Assembly: GCA_016742175.1 (NCBI GenBank)
Contig: JACVCH010000001.1
Span: 186,001 to 250,000, forward strand
From: Rhizobiaceae bacterium
Lineage (GTDB): Bacteria; Pseudomonadota; Alphaproteobacteria; Rhizobiales; Rhizobiaceae
Direction: 5' to 3'
DNA: 64,000 bases
Below the pieces are notes generated by a model that saw nothing but the letters and a program-made list of their open reading frames with translations, ran no database searches and was not told the origin of the DNA. This document shows positions 22,838 to 35,459 of the stretch, piece after piece (positions within the stretch are counted from its first letter, which is position 1; each line of letters starts with the position of its first letter). The position numbers and the translations under genes were made by a program.

Positions 22838-23710
22838 ATGGCGACCTTGCAGACTAAATCCGCCGCACGCATGATGATGGCGCCGGCCGTGATCGCGCTC
22901 CTGATCTGGATGATCGTGCCGCTGTCGCTGACGCTCTATTTCTCGACGCTGAACTACAATCTCTTCAACCCGGCCGAGACGCCCTTCATCGGCCTGATGA
23001 ACTACAAGTTCTTCCTGTCGGACCCCGCCTTCCTGACTGCGCTGCGCAACACGCTGGCGCTGGTTGCCGGCGTGCTTGTCATCACGGTTGGCGGCGGCAT
23101 CCTGCTCGCCCTCCTCCTCGACCAGGAATTCTACGGCGTCACCATCGTGCGCCTCCTCGTCATCGCGCCGTTCTTCGTCATGCCGACCGTCGCCGCGCTG
23201 GTCTGGAAGAACATGATGATGAACCCGGTCTACGGCGTCATCGGCCAGTTCCTGAACTGGGTCGGCATCGGCGCGATCGACTGGTTCTCGAATGCGCCGC
23301 TGACGGCCATCATCATCATCGTCGCCTGGCAGTGGCTGCCCTTCGCCACGCTGATCCTCCTGACCGCCCTGCAATCGCTGTCGGAGGAGCAGAAGGAAGC
23401 CGCCGAGATGGACGGCGCCGGGGCGCTGTCGATCTTCTGGTACATCACGCTGCCGCACATGGCGCGCGCGATCACCGTCGTGATCCTGATCCAGACCATC
23501 TTCCTGTTGTCGATCTTCGCCGAAATCTACGTGACGACCTCGGGCGGGCCGGGCCTGCAGACGACCAACATCCCCTATCTCGTCTACTCCCAGGCGCTGC
23601 TGCAGTTCGACGTCGGCGGCGCATCGGCCGGTGGCGTGGTCGCGGTGGTGCTCGCCAACATCGTCGCCTTCTTCCTCGTCCGCCTCATCGGCAAGAACCT
23701 CGACGCGTAG
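22838..23710 (+). CDS. smoF: Polyol ABC transporter permease
   Basis: A 290-residue MalF-type permease with six predicted membrane spans. The EAA loop is visible in EEQKEAAEMDGAGALSIFWY and is followed by ITLPHMARAITVVI, as in SmoF/MtlF. The start at 22838 lies 93 nt after smoE, beyond the intergenic hairpin. It pairs with the permease encoded 10 nt downstream to form the membrane channel of the polyol importer. Confidence 0.92.
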   Translation: MATLQTKSAARMMMAPAVIALLIWMIVPLSLTLYFSTLNYNLFNPAETPFIGLMNYKFFLSDPAFLTALRNTLALVAGVLVITVGGGILLALLLDQEFYGVTIVRLLVIAPFFVMPTVAALVWKNMMMNPVYGVIGQFLNWVGIGAIDWFSNAPLTAIIIIVAWQWLPFATLILLTALQSLSEEQKEAAEMDGAGALSIFWYITLPHMARAITVVILIQTIFLLSIFAEIYVTTSGGPGLQTTNIPYLVYSQALLQFDVGGASAGGVVAVVLANIVAFFLVRLIGKNLDA

Positions 23711-23720
23711 GAGCGAAGAC

Positions 23721-24551
23721 ATGGCCCGCGCAGTCTCCACCCGCCGCAAGCTGACCTTCACCCTCATCGGATGGGCGGTCGGCCTGCTGGTCTTCTTCCC
23801 GGTCCTCTGGACGATCCTGACCTCGTTCAAGACCGAGCTCGACGCGATCGCGCTGCCGCCGAAATGGATCTTCTTCGACTGGACGCTGGAGAACTACGCG
23901 ACCGTCCAGGAGCGCTCGAACTATTTCCGCTTCATGACCAACTCGATCATCATCGCGCTCGGCTCGACCGCGCTCGGGCTGATCTTCGCCATTCCGGCGG
24001 CTTGGGCGATGGCCTTTTCGCCGACCCCGCGCACCAAGGACGTGCTCTTGTGGATGCTGTCGACCAAGATGCTGCCGGCGGTGGGCGTGCTGATCCCGAT
24101 CTACCTGATCTTCCGCGACTGGGGACTGCTCGACAGCCGGATCGGCCTCGTCGTCGTGCTCTTTCTGATCAACCTGCCGATCATGGTCTGGATGCTCTAC
24201 ACCTATTTCAAGGAGATTCCCGGGGAGATCCTCGAAGCCGCCCGCATGGACGGGGCGTCGCTGTGGAAGGAGATCACGCACGTGCTCGCGCCCATGTCCG
24301 TGCCGGGCATCGCCTCGACCGTGCTGCTCTCCGTCATCCTCGCCTGGAACGAGGCGTTCTGGACGCTCAACCTGACGACCTCGAACGCGGCCCCGCTGAC
24401 GACCTTCATCGCCTCCTATTCGAGCCCGCAGGGCAACTTCTACGCAAAGCTTTCGGCGGCCTCGACGCTCGCCATCGCCCCGATGCTCATACTCGGCTGG
24501 TTCTCGCAAAAGCAGCTCGTGCGCGGCCTGACCTTCGGCGCGGTCAAATAG
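23721..24551 (+). CDS. smoG: Polyol ABC transporter permease
   Basis: A 276-residue MalG-type permease. Six hydrophobic segments are apparent, the EAA motif is [21 protein letters not shown] and the C-terminus ends in [13 protein letters not shown], a typical close for SmoG/MtlG. The first 20 residues include the basic RRK before the first span. The ATG at 23721 is 10 nt after smoF and the ATPase gene follows after 10 nt, so the transporter genes are one unit. Confidence 0.93.
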   Translation: MARAVSTRRKLTFTLIGWAVGLLVFFPVLWTILTSFKTELDAIALPPKWIFFDWTLENYATVQERSNYFRFMTNSIIIALGSTALGLIFAIPAAWAMAFSPTPRTKDVLLWMLSTKMLPAVGVLIPIYLIFRDWGLLDSRIGLVVVLFLINLPIMVWMLYTYFKEIPGEILEAARMDGASLWKEITHVLAPMSVPGIASTVLLSVILAWNEAFWTLNLTTSNAAPLTTFIASYSSPQGNFYAKLSAASTLAIAPMLILGWFSQKQLVRGLTFGAVK

Positions 24552-24561
24552 GGAGAACGCC

Positions 24562-25559
<998 letters not shown>

Positions 25560-25563
<4 letters not shown>

Positions 25564-26333
25564 AGCGGCTGGACGGCAAGTCGGCGCTCATCACGGGCTC
25601 GGCGCGCGGCATCGGTCGCGCCTTCGCCGAAGCCTATGTGCGCGAGGGTGCGACTGTCGCGATCGCCGACATCGACATGGAGCGGGCCGAGCGGACGGCC
25701 GCCGAGATCGGAGACAACGCCTATGCCGTCGCGCTCGACGTCACCGACCAGGCCTCGATCGACGCTGCCGTCGCAGCCGTCGAGGCGCGTGCCGGCGGGC
25801 TCGACATCCTCGTCAACAATGCCGCGATCTTCGATCTGGCGCCGATTGTCGACATCACGCGCGAAAGCTACGAGCGCGTCTTCGCGATCAACGTCTCCGG
25901 CACGCTGTTCATGATGCAGGCGGCGGCGAAATCGATGATCGCCGGCAACCGGCGCGGCCGGATCGTCAACATGGCGAGCCAGGCCGGACGGCGCGGCGAG
26001 CCGCTGGTCGCCGTCTATTGCGCGTCGAAGGCCGCGGTCATCAGCCTGACCCAGTCGGCCGGGCTGAACCTCGTGCGCCACGGCATCAACGTCAACGCCA
26101 TCGCGCCGGGCGTCGTCGACGGCGAACACTGGGACGGCGTCGACGCGCTCTTCGCGCAATACGAGAACCGACCGCGCGGCGAGAAGAAGCGGCTGGCCGG
26201 CGCCGAGGTGCCCTATGGACGCATGGGGACGGCCGACGATCTCGTCGGCATGGCGATCTTCCTCGCCGGTCCCGAAAGCGAATATGTCGTCGCGCAGACC
26301 TACAATGTCGACGGCGGCAACTGGATGAGCTGA
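25560..26333 (+). CDS. smoS: SDR-family sorbitol (polyol) dehydrogenase
   Basis: A 257-residue short-chain dehydrogenase with GSARGIG near residue 12, LVNNAA, a catalytic Ser in VNMASQAG and Tyr/Lys in VYCASKAA. The C-terminal signature NVDGGNWMS and the insert [12 protein letters not shown] match SmoS-type sorbitol dehydrogenases, which convert D-sorbitol to D-fructose or galactitol to tagatose with NAD. It is translationally coupled to the transporter ATPase and followed after 27 nt by a mannitol-dehydrogenase gene, the order known for rhizobial smo loci. Confidence 0.9.
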
Positions 26334-26360
26334 GGCGGGCCCCGCATCGCTCGAAGAAAG

Positions 26361-27845
26361 ATGAGAATGCTGACCAGACTTTCGCTCGCCAACCTGCCGC
26401 GGATCGCCGAAACCGCGCGCGTTCCCGCCTATGAGCGCAGCGCGCTGACCGCGGGCATCCTCCATTTCGGCGTCGGCAATTTTCACCGGGCGCACCAGGC
26501 CGTCTATCTCGACGACCTCTTCAATGCCGGGCGCGACCATGACTGGGCGATCGTCGGCGCGGGCGTCCTGCCCTCCGACAGGGCGCTGAAGGAAAAGCTC
26601 GAAAGCCAGGACTACCTGACGAGCGTCGTCGAACAGGAGCGAGGCGGGAGCCGGGCCCGCATCACCGGCGCGATGATCGACTATGTCGAGCCAGGTTACG
26701 GCGCCGCCATCATTGCGCGGCTCGCCGATCCGGCGATCCGGATCGTCTCGCTGACGATCACAGAGGGCGGCTACTACATCGACCCGGCCTCCGGCCGGTT
26801 CGACCCGACCCATCCCGACATGCGCCACGACGCGGCCAATCCGCACGCGCCGAGGACGGTTTTCGGCCTTATGCTCGCCGGACTGGCAGCGCGGCGCAAG
26901 GCCGGCATCGCGCCGTTCACGATCATGTCGTGCGACAACATTCCGGGCAACGGTCACGTCACCGCCAACGCCGTCGCGGGGCTCGCCGACCAGTTCGACG
27001 CGGACCTCGCCGGCTGGGTGCGCACCAACGTGGCTTTTCCGAACGGCATGGTCGACCGCATCACGCCGGCCACCGGCCCGCGCGAGATCGGCATCCTCGC
27101 CGACGAATTCGGCATCGAGGATGCCTGGCCGGTCTTCTGCGAAGATTTCCGGCAATGGGTGCTCGAGGACCATTTCCCGTCCGGCCGCCCGGCACTGGAG
27201 AGCGTCGGCGTCACCTTCGTCGACGACGTCGCGCCCTATGAACTGATGAAGATCCGCATCCTCAACGGCGGCCACGCGACCATCGCCTATCCGGCCGCGC
27301 TGATGGACATCCATTTCGTGCACGAGGCGATGGACAACGATCTCGTGCGCGGTTTCCTCGAAAAGGTCGAGCGCGACGAGATCATCCCTTGCGTGCCGCC
27401 GGTGCCGGACACGGACCTCGCCGCCTATTACAGGCGCACCGAAAGCCGCTTCGCCAATCCGAAGATCGGTGACACGGTCGCGCGGCTTTGCCTCGACGGC
27501 TCGAACCGGCAGCCGAAATTCATCCTGCCCTCGACGGCGGACCGGCTGAAGGCCGGGCAGTCGATCTCCGGGCTCGCGCTCGTCTCCGCGCTCTGGTGCC
27601 GCTACTGTGCCGGCACGTCCGACAGCGGGCGCGTGATCGAGCCCAATGATGCGAGCCACGCCCGGCTGAAGGCGGCGGCGCTCGCGGCGAGGGACGATCC
27701 GGACGCCTTTCTCGCCATGCGCGACATCTTCGGCGACGTGGGCACAAACGCCCAATTTCGCGCCACCTTCGCAGGCCACTTGGCATCCTTGTGGACGCAT
27801 GGCACGCAGGAGACACTGCGGACCTATCTCGGCAAATCCGCATAG
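26361..27845 (+). CDS. mtlK: Mannitol 2-dehydrogenase family protein
   Basis: A 494-residue long-chain, zinc-independent polyol dehydrogenase. The nucleotide-binding segment HFGVGNFHRAHQAVYLDDL is near residue 34, and the catalytic Lys region is MKIRILNGGHATIAYPA, with the second conserved block IRIVSLTITEGGYY. Length is standard for the MtlK/mannitol-D-arabitol group. It oxidises mannitol to fructose or D-arabitol to D-xylulose. An ATG six bases further down would also be possible. A HAD phosphatase gene begins 8 nt after the stop codon. Confidence 0.92.
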   Translation: MRMLTRLSLANLPRIAETARVPAYERSALTAGILHFGVGNFHRAHQAVYLDDLFNAGRDHDWAIVGAGVLPSDRALKEKLESQDYLTSVVEQERGGSRARITGAMIDYVEPGYGAAIIARLADPAIRIVSLTITEGGYYIDPASGRFDPTHPDMRHDAANPHAPRTVFGLMLAGLAARRKAGIAPFTIMSCDNIPGNGHVTANAVAGLADQFDADLAGWVRTNVAFPNGMVDRITPATGPREIGILADEFGIEDAWPVFCEDFRQWVLEDHFPSGRPALESVGVTFVDDVAPYELMKIRILNGGHATIAYPAALMDIHFVHEAMDNDLVRGFLEKVERDEIIPCVPPVPDTDLAAYYRRTESRFANPKIGDTVARLCLDGSNRQPKFILPSTADRLKAGQSISGLALVSALWCRYCAGTSDSGRVIEPNDASHARLKAAALAARDDPDAFLAMRDIFGDVGTNAQFRATFAGHLASLWTHGTQETLRTYLGKSA

Positions 27846-27853
27846 GAGACGAC

Positions 27854-28546
27854 GTGCAACCCGCCCACCGATCGCCGCCAGTCCCGCCCGAACTCGTGAT
27901 CTTCGATTGCGACGGCGTGCTGGTGGACAGCGAGCCGATCTCGATCGCCGTCCTGCGCGAGATGATCGCCGGCGCGGGGCACGAGATGACGGAGGACACC
28001 GCCTATGAGCGGTTTCTCGGCCGCAGCATGGCGACCATCTGCGCGGGGCTCGCCGAAGACCCCGGCATCGAGATCACGGGCGCCCAGCTCGACGCCATGC
28101 GGCTTGCGCTCAATGCGCGCTTCCGGGCCGAGTTGCAGCCGATCGGCGGCATTGCCGATGCGCTGCGCGCCATGCCGATGGCCCGCTGCGTGGCCTCGTC
28201 CTCGAAGCCCGAGCGCATCGCGCTTTCCCTCGACGTCACCGGCCTCCTGCCGCTGCTCGAGCCGCACATCTTCAGCGCCACCATGGTCAAGGCCGGCAAG
28301 CCGGCGCCGGACCTCTTCCTCCACGCCGCGCGGCAGATGGATTTTGCGCCCGAACGCTGCCTCGTTATCGAGGACAGCAGCGCCGGCATCGAGGCGGCGA
28401 GGCGCGCGGGCATGCGCGTCTTCGCCTTCACCGGCGCAACCCATGCGCGCAGCCCCGCCCATCTGGCGCGCATCACCGCCCTTGAGCCCGACCTCATATT
28501 CGATAACATGGCGGACCTGCCGGCCCTTGTGGCCAAGGCGAACTGA
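27854..28546 (+). CDS. HAD-superfamily hydrolase (sugar phosphatase-like)
   Basis: A 230-residue HAD subfamily IA protein. The nucleophile and acid/base aspartates are Asp18 and Asp20 in IFDCDGVLVDSEP. Motif II is CVASSSKP, and motif III/IV contains KAGKPAPDLFLHAA and CLVIEDSSAGIEAA. The GTG at 27854 is chosen since AGGAGA is 5 nt upstream and only 8 nt separate it from mtlK; a longer ORF would overlap mtlK. In the polyol operon it may dephosphorylate sugar-phosphate by-products, but the substrate is unknown. Confidence 0.85.
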   Translation: MQPAHRSPPVPPELVIFDCDGVLVDSEPISIAVLREMIAGAGHEMTEDTAYERFLGRSMATICAGLAEDPGIEITGAQLDAMRLALNARFRAELQPIGGIADALRAMPMARCVASSSKPERIALSLDVTGLLPLLEPHIFSATMVKAGKPAPDLFLHAARQMDFAPERCLVIEDSSAGIEAARRAGMRVFAFTGATHARSPAHLARITALEPDLIFDNMADLPALVAKAN

Positions 28547-28560
28547 GGAGAGGCAGCCTG

Positions 28561-30147
28561 GTGAAGCGCGACTTCGTCGTTGCGGTCGACGTCGGGACGG
28601 CAAGCGCGCGGGCCGGGATCGTGGACCGGCAAGGCAGGCCCCTCGCCCGGGCCGAGCATCCGATCGTCATGAACGTTCCCCGGCCCGACCATGCCGAGCA
28701 TGATTCGGAAGACATCTGGAACGCGGTATGCCACGCGGTGCGGACGGCGCGCGCCGAAGCCGGCGTCGAGGCCGACGAGGTCGCGGGCATCGGCTTCGAC
28801 GCCACCTGCTCCATCGTCGTGCGCGGCGCCTCGGGCGAGCAGGTCACGGTCTCGACGACCGGCGAGGCGCGCTTCGACACGATCGTCTGGCTCGACCACC
28901 GGGCGATCGACGAGGCCGACCAGTGCACCGCCACCGGGCACGAAGTGGTCGACTATGCCGGCGGCGCGATCTCGCCCGAAATGGCGACGCCGAAGCTCGC
29001 CTGGCTGAAGCGCAACCTGCCGCAAAGCTGGGCGCGCGCCGCGCTTTTCCTCGACCTGGCCGATTTCCTGACCTGGAAGGCCTCCGGCTCGACGGCGCGC
29101 TCGCAATGCACGCTGACGTGCAAATGGACGTTCCTCGCCCATCGCGACCCGCCATGGTCGATGGACTATCTGGCCGCAATCGGCATTGCCGACATGCTGG
29201 AGCGCGGAAATCTTCCCGCCGTCGCCGCGCCGGTCGGCTCCGACCTCGGCCCGCTGACGCCGGAGGCGGCGCGGGCGCTCGGGCTGACGACCGCGTGCCG
29301 GGTCGCCGCCGGGCTGATCGATGCCCATGCGGGTGCGCTGAGCGCGATCGGCGGCTATGCCGGCGCGCCCGAAGAACTCGACCGGCGCGTCGCGCTGGTG
29401 GCGGGCACGTCGAGCTGCGTCACGGCGATGAGCCAAGAGCCGCGCAAGATTCGCGGCGTCTGGGGGCCGTATCTCGGCGCTGCCCTTCCCGATCTGTGGC
29501 TGAGCGAGGGCGGCCAGTCGGTCAGCGGCGGTCTGCTCGACCACATCATCCGCATCCATGGCGGCGGGATGAAGCCGGACCGGGCGGCGCATGAGCGCAT
29601 CTGCGCGCGGATCGACGAATTGCGCGGCGCCGACGCCGGGCATCTGGCGGCGCAGCTTCATGTCGTTCCTGATTTTCACGGGAACCGCTCCCCGCTGGGC
29701 GATCCCCACGCGGCCGGCGTCGTCAGCGGCCTGACGCTCGACGCCTCCTTCGACGGGCTCTGCCGGCTCTATTGGCGCACGGCGGTCGCCATCGCGCTCG
29801 GCATCCGGCAGATCGTCGAGGCGTTGAACGACGAGGGCCATGGCATCGACACGCTGCATGTCGTCGGCGGCCACACCCGCAATCCGGTGCTGATGCAGCT
29901 CTATGCCGACGCTACCGGCTGCGACGTGGTCGCGCCCGCCGTCGACGACGCCATGCTGCTCGGCACCGCGATGGCGGCGGCGGCGGCGGCCGGCTGGCAT
30001 CCGTCCCTCCTCGAAGCCTGCCGCGCGCTCCATCAGGAGGGTGTGCTGCGCCGCGCCGACGAGACCTTTCGGGCGCATTACGATCACGACTATCGCGTGC
30101 TCAAGCTGATGCAGGCCCAGCGCGCCGAGATCGTGCGCCTGTCGTAG
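28561..30147 (+). CDS. FGGY-family pentulose kinase (D-ribulokinase-like)
   Basis: A 528-residue carbohydrate kinase. The ATP-binding opening is VVAVDVGTASARAGIVD, the sugar-domain residues WLDHRAIDEADQ and the stretch RSQCTLTCKWTF mark the FGGY pentulose-kinase branch typified by D-ribulokinases, and the second phosphate loop is VVGGHTRNPVLMQLYAD. The GTG start at 28561 has GAGGAGAGG just upstream. As the last gene of the polyol operon it would phosphorylate a ketose such as D-ribulose formed from ribitol or arabitol, implying that the locus handles pentitols as well as hexitols. This substrate range is inference. Confidence 0.85.
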   Translation: MKRDFVVAVDVGTASARAGIVDRQGRPLARAEHPIVMNVPRPDHAEHDSEDIWNAVCHAVRTARAEAGVEADEVAGIGFDATCSIVVRGASGEQVTVSTTGEARFDTIVWLDHRAIDEADQCTATGHEVVDYAGGAISPEMATPKLAWLKRNLPQSWARAALFLDLADFLTWKASGSTARSQCTLTCKWTFLAHRDPPWSMDYLAAIGIADMLERGNLPAVAAPVGSDLGPLTPEAARALGLTTACRVAAGLIDAHAGALSAIGGYAGAPEELDRRVALVAGTSSCVTAMSQEPRKIRGVWGPYLGAALPDLWLSEGGQSVSGGLLDHIIRIHGGGMKPDRAAHERICARIDELRGADAGHLAAQLHVVPDFHGNRSPLGDPHAAGVVSGLTLDASFDGLCRLYWRTAVAIALGIRQIVEALNDEGHGIDTLHVVGGHTRNPVLMQLYADATGCDVVAPAVDDAMLLGTAMAAAAAAGWHPSLLEACRALHQEGVLRRADETFRAHYDHDYRVLKLMQAQRAEIVRLS

Positions 30148-30172
30148 CCCGGCCCCTGATCCGCGTCGAACG

Positions 30173-31762
<1,590 letters not shown>

Positions 31763-31923
31763 GCTGTGGTCTCTCCCATTTCCGGCCCGATGGTCGCGCG
31801 GCCGGTTGGGCGATAGTTCGCATGTTCAGTTCGACAAGATCAATGGCGCGTCCAGCATCGCAGGGAGGTTTTCCATGATTTGACCTTGCGCCGGCCGGCG
31901 TTTGCGCTGCAACATGCGGCCCC

Positions 31924-34900
31924 ATGCCTGCCGGAGTGCCTTCCTTGAAGATCAAGAAAATCCTCGTCGCGAACCGTTCCGAAATCGCGATCCGCGTCTT
32001 CCGCGCCGCCAACGAGCTCGGCATCAAGACCGTCGCCATCTGGGCGGAAGAGGACAAGTATTCGCTGCATCGCTTCAAGGCGGACGAGAGCTATCAGGTC
32101 GGGCGCGGCGCGCATCTGGCCAAGGATCTGGGGCCGATCGAAAGCTATCTGTCGATCGACGAGGTGATCCGGGTGGCCAAGCTTTCCGGCGCGGATGCGA
32201 TCCATCCGGGCTACGGGCTTTTGTCCGAGAGCCCGGAATTCGCCGAGGCGTGTGCGCAAGCCGGGATCACTTTCATCGGACCGACGCCGGAGACGATGCG
32301 ACGGCTCGGCAACAAGGTCGCCGCGCGCAACCTCGCCATCGAGGTGGGCGTGCCGGTGGTGCCGGCGACCGAGCCGCTGCCGGACGACATGGAGACGGTG
32401 AAGAAAATGGCTGCCGGCATCGGCTATCCGGTGATGCTGAAGGCATCGTGGGGCGGGGGCGGGCGCGGCATGCGCGCGATCCGCGCCGAGGAAGACCTCG
32501 CCCGCGAGGTGACCGAGGCCAAGCGCGAGGCGAAGGCCGCGTTCGGCAAGGACGAGGTGTACCTCGAAAAGCTGGTCGAACGGGCGCGGCACGTTGAAGT
32601 GCAGGTTCTTGGCGACACACACGGAAATGCGGTGCACCTCTTCGAGCGGGACTGCTCGATCCAGCGGCGCAACCAGAAGGTCGTGGAGCGCGCGCCCGCG
32701 CCCTATCTCGACGATGCGCGGCGGACTGAGCTTTGCGGCCACGCGCTGAAGATCGCCGAGGCGACGGACTATGTCGGGGCGGGCACGGTCGAATTCCTGA
32801 TGGATGCCGATACCGGCAAGTTCTATTTCATCGAGGTCAATCCGCGCATCCAGGTCGAGCATACGGTGACCGAGGAGGTGACCGGGATCGACATCGTCAA
32901 GGCGCAGATCAGGATTCTGGAAGGGGCGGCGATCGGCACGGCGGAATCGGGCGTGCCGGCGCAGGCGGACATCAAGCTCAACGGCCACGCGCTGCAATGC
33001 CGGATCACCACCGAGGACCCGGAGCAGAACTTCATTCCCGATTATGGCCGGATCACCGCCTATCGCGGCGCGACGGGCTTCGGCATCCGGCTCGACGGCG
33101 GCACGGCCTATTCGGGCGCGGTGATCACGCGGTTCTACGATCCGCTCCTGGAGAAGGTGACGGCGTGGTCGCCCTCGGCGGACGAGACGATCCTCAGGAT
33201 GGACCGGGCGCTGCGCGAGTTCCGCATCCGCGGCGTGGCGACGAATCTGACCTTCCTCGAGGCGATCATCGGGCACCCGAGCTTCCGCGACAATTCCTAT
33301 ACGACGAAGTTCATTGACACGACGCCGGAGCTCTTCACCGCGGTGAAGCGGCAGGACCGGGCGACGAAGCTGCTCAACTACCTTGCCGACGTCTCGGTCA
33401 ACGGGCATCCGGAAGCGCGCGGGCGGCCGCAGCCCAAGGCGGATGCGCTGAAGCCGAAGGTGCCCTTCGTCGGCGGCGATGTGCCCGCCGGGACCAAGCA
33501 GCGGCTCGACACGGAGGGGCCGGAGGCGTTCGCGAAGTGGATGCGGGCGGAAAGCCGCGTGCTGGTGACCGACACGACGATGCGCGACGGCCACCAGTCG
33601 CTGCTCGCCACGCGCATGCGCACCCATGACATCGCGGCGATCGCCGGCACCTATGCGCGGGCGCTGCCCGAACTGCTCTCGCTCGAATGCTGGGGCGGGG
33701 CGACGTTCGACGTGGCGATGCGGTTCCTGACCGAGGACCCGTGGGAGCGGCTTTCCATGGTGCGCGAGGCGGCGCCGAACATCCTCTTGCAGATGCTTTT
33801 GCGCGGGGCGAACGGCGTCGGCTACACCAACTATCCCGACAATGTGGTTCGCTATTTCGTCAAGCAGGCGGCTGCTGGTGGCATCGACCTCTTCCGCGTC
33901 TTCGACTGCCTCAACTGGGTGGAGAACATGCGCGTCTCGATGGATGCGGTGCGCGAGGAAGGACGGCTTTGCGAGGCGGCGATCTGCTATACCGGCGACA
34001 TCAACGATCCGGCCCGCGCCAAATACGACCTCAAATATTATGTCGGCCTCGCGCGTGAACTGGAGGCGGCCGGCGCGCACATCATCGCGATCAAGGACAT
34101 GGCGGGGCTGCTGAAGCCGGCGGCAGCGAAGGTGCTGTTCCGCACGCTGCGCGAGGAGACGGACCTGCCGCTGCATTTCCACACCCACGACACATCCGGT
34201 ATCGCGGCGGCGACCGTGCTGGCGGCGGTGGAAGGCGGGGTGGATGCGATCGACGCGGCGATGGACGCGTTTTCGGGAAACACCTCGCAGCCCTGTCTCG
34301 GCTCGATCGTCGAGGCATTGAAAGGCGATGCGCGCGATCCGGGGCTCGACCCGGAATGGATCCGGAAGATCTCGTTCTATTGGGAGGCGGTGCGGGGCCA
34401 GTACGCCGCGTTCGAGAGCGATCTGAAGGGGCCGGCCTCGGAAGTCTATCTCCACGAAATGCCGGGCGGGCAATTCACGAACCTCAAGGAGCAGGCGCGC
34501 TCGCTGGGGCTGGAAAGCCGCTGGCACGAGGTGGCGCAGGCCTACCACGATGCGAACCTGATGTTCGGCGACATCGTCAAGGTGACGCCGTCGTCCAAGG
34601 TGGTCGGCGACATGGCGCTGATGATGGTCAGCCAGGACCTGACGGTCGCCGATGTCGAGAATCCGAAAAAGGACATTTCGTTCCCGGATTCGGTCGTCTC
34701 GATGCTGAAGGGCGATCTCGGCCAGCCGCCGCAGGGCTGGCCTCAAGCGCTGCAGAAGAAGGCGCTGAAGGGCGACAAGCCGATCGCCGTGCGACCGGGC
34801 TCGCTGCTCGCGCCGGCCGATCTCGACGCCGATCGGGCCGGAATCGAGGAGAAGCTGGAGCGGGAACTCTCCGATTTCGAGTTCGCGTCGTGGCTGATGT

Positions 34901-35406
34901 ATCCGAAGGTGTTTTCGGACTTTGCTGCCGCGCAGGGCGAATACGGCCCCGTCTCGACGCTGCCGACGCCGATCTACTTCTACGGCATGAGCCAGGAGGA
35001 CGAGATCTTCGTCGAGATCGAGCGCGGCAAGACGCTTGTCATCCGGTGCCTCGCCATCGGCGAGAGCGACGAGAAGGGCATGGTGACCGTGTTCTTCGAG
35101 CTCAACGGGCAGCCGCGCCGGGTCAAGGTGCCCGATCGCACGCATGGGGCGGGCGGGGCGAAGGCGCGGGCCAAGGCTGAGGCCGGCAATGGCGCCCATG
35201 TCGGCGCGCCGATGCCGGGCGTCGTCTCGACGCTCGCCGTCTCGGCCGGGCAGAAGGTGTCAGCCGGGGACGTGCTCCTGTCGATCGAGGCGATGAAGAT
35301 GGAGACGGCGCTCCATGCCGAGCGCGATGGGGAGATTTCCGAGGTGCTGGTGCGCGCGGGGGACCAGATCGACGCCAAGGATCTTCTGGTCGTCTATGCC
35401 GGGTGA
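31924..35406 (+). CDS. pyc: Pyruvate carboxylase
   Basis: A 1160-residue single-chain pyruvate carboxylase, ATP- and biotin-dependent, making oxaloacetate from pyruvate. Order of domains: biotin carboxylase (residues about 8-460, with KASWGGGGRGM and FFIEVNPRIQVEHT-like FYFIEVNPRIQVEH), carboxyltransferase (about 545-815, with DTTMRDGHQSLLATRMRT and FDCLNWVENM), allosteric/PYC-OADA linker, and the biotin carrier with Lys1125 in EAMKME. It closely matches rhizobial Pyc. The ATG at 31924 lacks a Shine-Dalgarno sequence; a TTG at 31945 with GGAG 8 nt upstream would give MKIKKILVANRSE and may be the true start. The 160-bp upstream gap holds its promoter. Confidence 0.97.
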   Translation: MPAGVPSLKIKKILVANRSEIAIRVFRAANELGIKTVAIWAEEDKYSLHRFKADESYQVGRGAHLAKDLGPIESYLSIDEVIRVAKLSGADAIHPGYGLLSESPEFAEACAQAGITFIGPTPETMRRLGNKVAARNLAIEVGVPVVPATEPLPDDMETVKKMAAGIGYPVMLKASWGGGGRGMRAIRAEEDLAREVTEAKREAKAAFGKDEVYLEKLVERARHVEVQVLGDTHGNAVHLFERDCSIQRRNQKVVERAPAPYLDDARRTELCGHALKIAEATDYVGAGTVEFLMDADTGKFYFIEVNPRIQVEHTVTEEVTGIDIVKAQIRILEGAAIGTAESGVPAQADIKLNGHALQCRITTEDPEQNFIPDYGRITAYRGATGFGIRLDGGTAYSGAVITRFYDPLLEKVTAWSPSADETILRMDRALREFRIRGVATNLTFLEAIIGHPSFRDNSYTTKFIDTTPELFTAVKRQDRATKLLNYLADVSVNGHPEARGRPQPKADALKPKVPFVGGDVPAGTKQRLDTEGPEAFAKWMRAESRVLVTDTTMRDGHQSLLATRMRTHDIAAIAGTYARALPELLSLECWGGATFDVAMRFLTEDPWERLSMVREAAPNILLQMLLRGANGVGYTNYPDNVVRYFVKQAAAGGIDLFRVFDCLNWVENMRVSMDAVREEGRLCEAAICYTGDINDPARAKYDLKYYVGLARELEAAGAHIIAIKDMAGLLKPAAAKVLFRTLREETDLPLHFHTHDTSGIAAATVLAAVEGGVDAIDAAMDAFSGNTSQPCLGSIVEALKGDARDPGLDPEWIRKISFYWEAVRGQYAAFESDLKGPASEVYLHEMPGGQFTNLKEQARSLGLESRWHEVAQAYHDANLMFGDIVKVTPSSKVVGDMALMMVSQDLTVADVENPKKDISFPDSVVSMLKGDLGQPPQGWPQALQKKALKGDKPIAVRPGSLLAPADLDADRAGIEEKLERELSDFEFASWLMYPKVFSDFAAAQGEYGPVSTLPTPIYFYGMSQEDEIFVEIERGKTLVIRCLAIGESDEKGMVTVFFELNGQPRRVKVPDRTHGAGGAKARAKAEAGNGAHVGAPMPGVVSTLAVSAGQKVSAGDVLLSIEAMKMETALHAERDGEISEVLVRAGDQIDAKDLLVVYAG

Positions 35407-35415
35407 AACGAAAAA

Positions 35416-35440
35416 GGCCCGGTCGATGCCGGGCCATTTT
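35416..35440. terminator. Terminator after pyc
   Basis: GGCCCGG (35416-35422) and CCGGGCC (35429-35435) pair perfectly around TCGATG. AAAAA precedes and ATTTT follows, so it can end transcription from both pyc (plus) and the convergent SH3-protein gene (minus). Confidence 0.8.
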
Positions 35441-35459
35441 CAAATTCGGATCATGCCGA

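Noticed and set aside
31840-35199. A very long open frame antisense to pyc
   Set aside because: Its product is Arg/His/Asp-rich without any domain, and it mirrors the codon pattern of the certain pyc gene. In 65% GC DNA such antisense frames stay open by chance.
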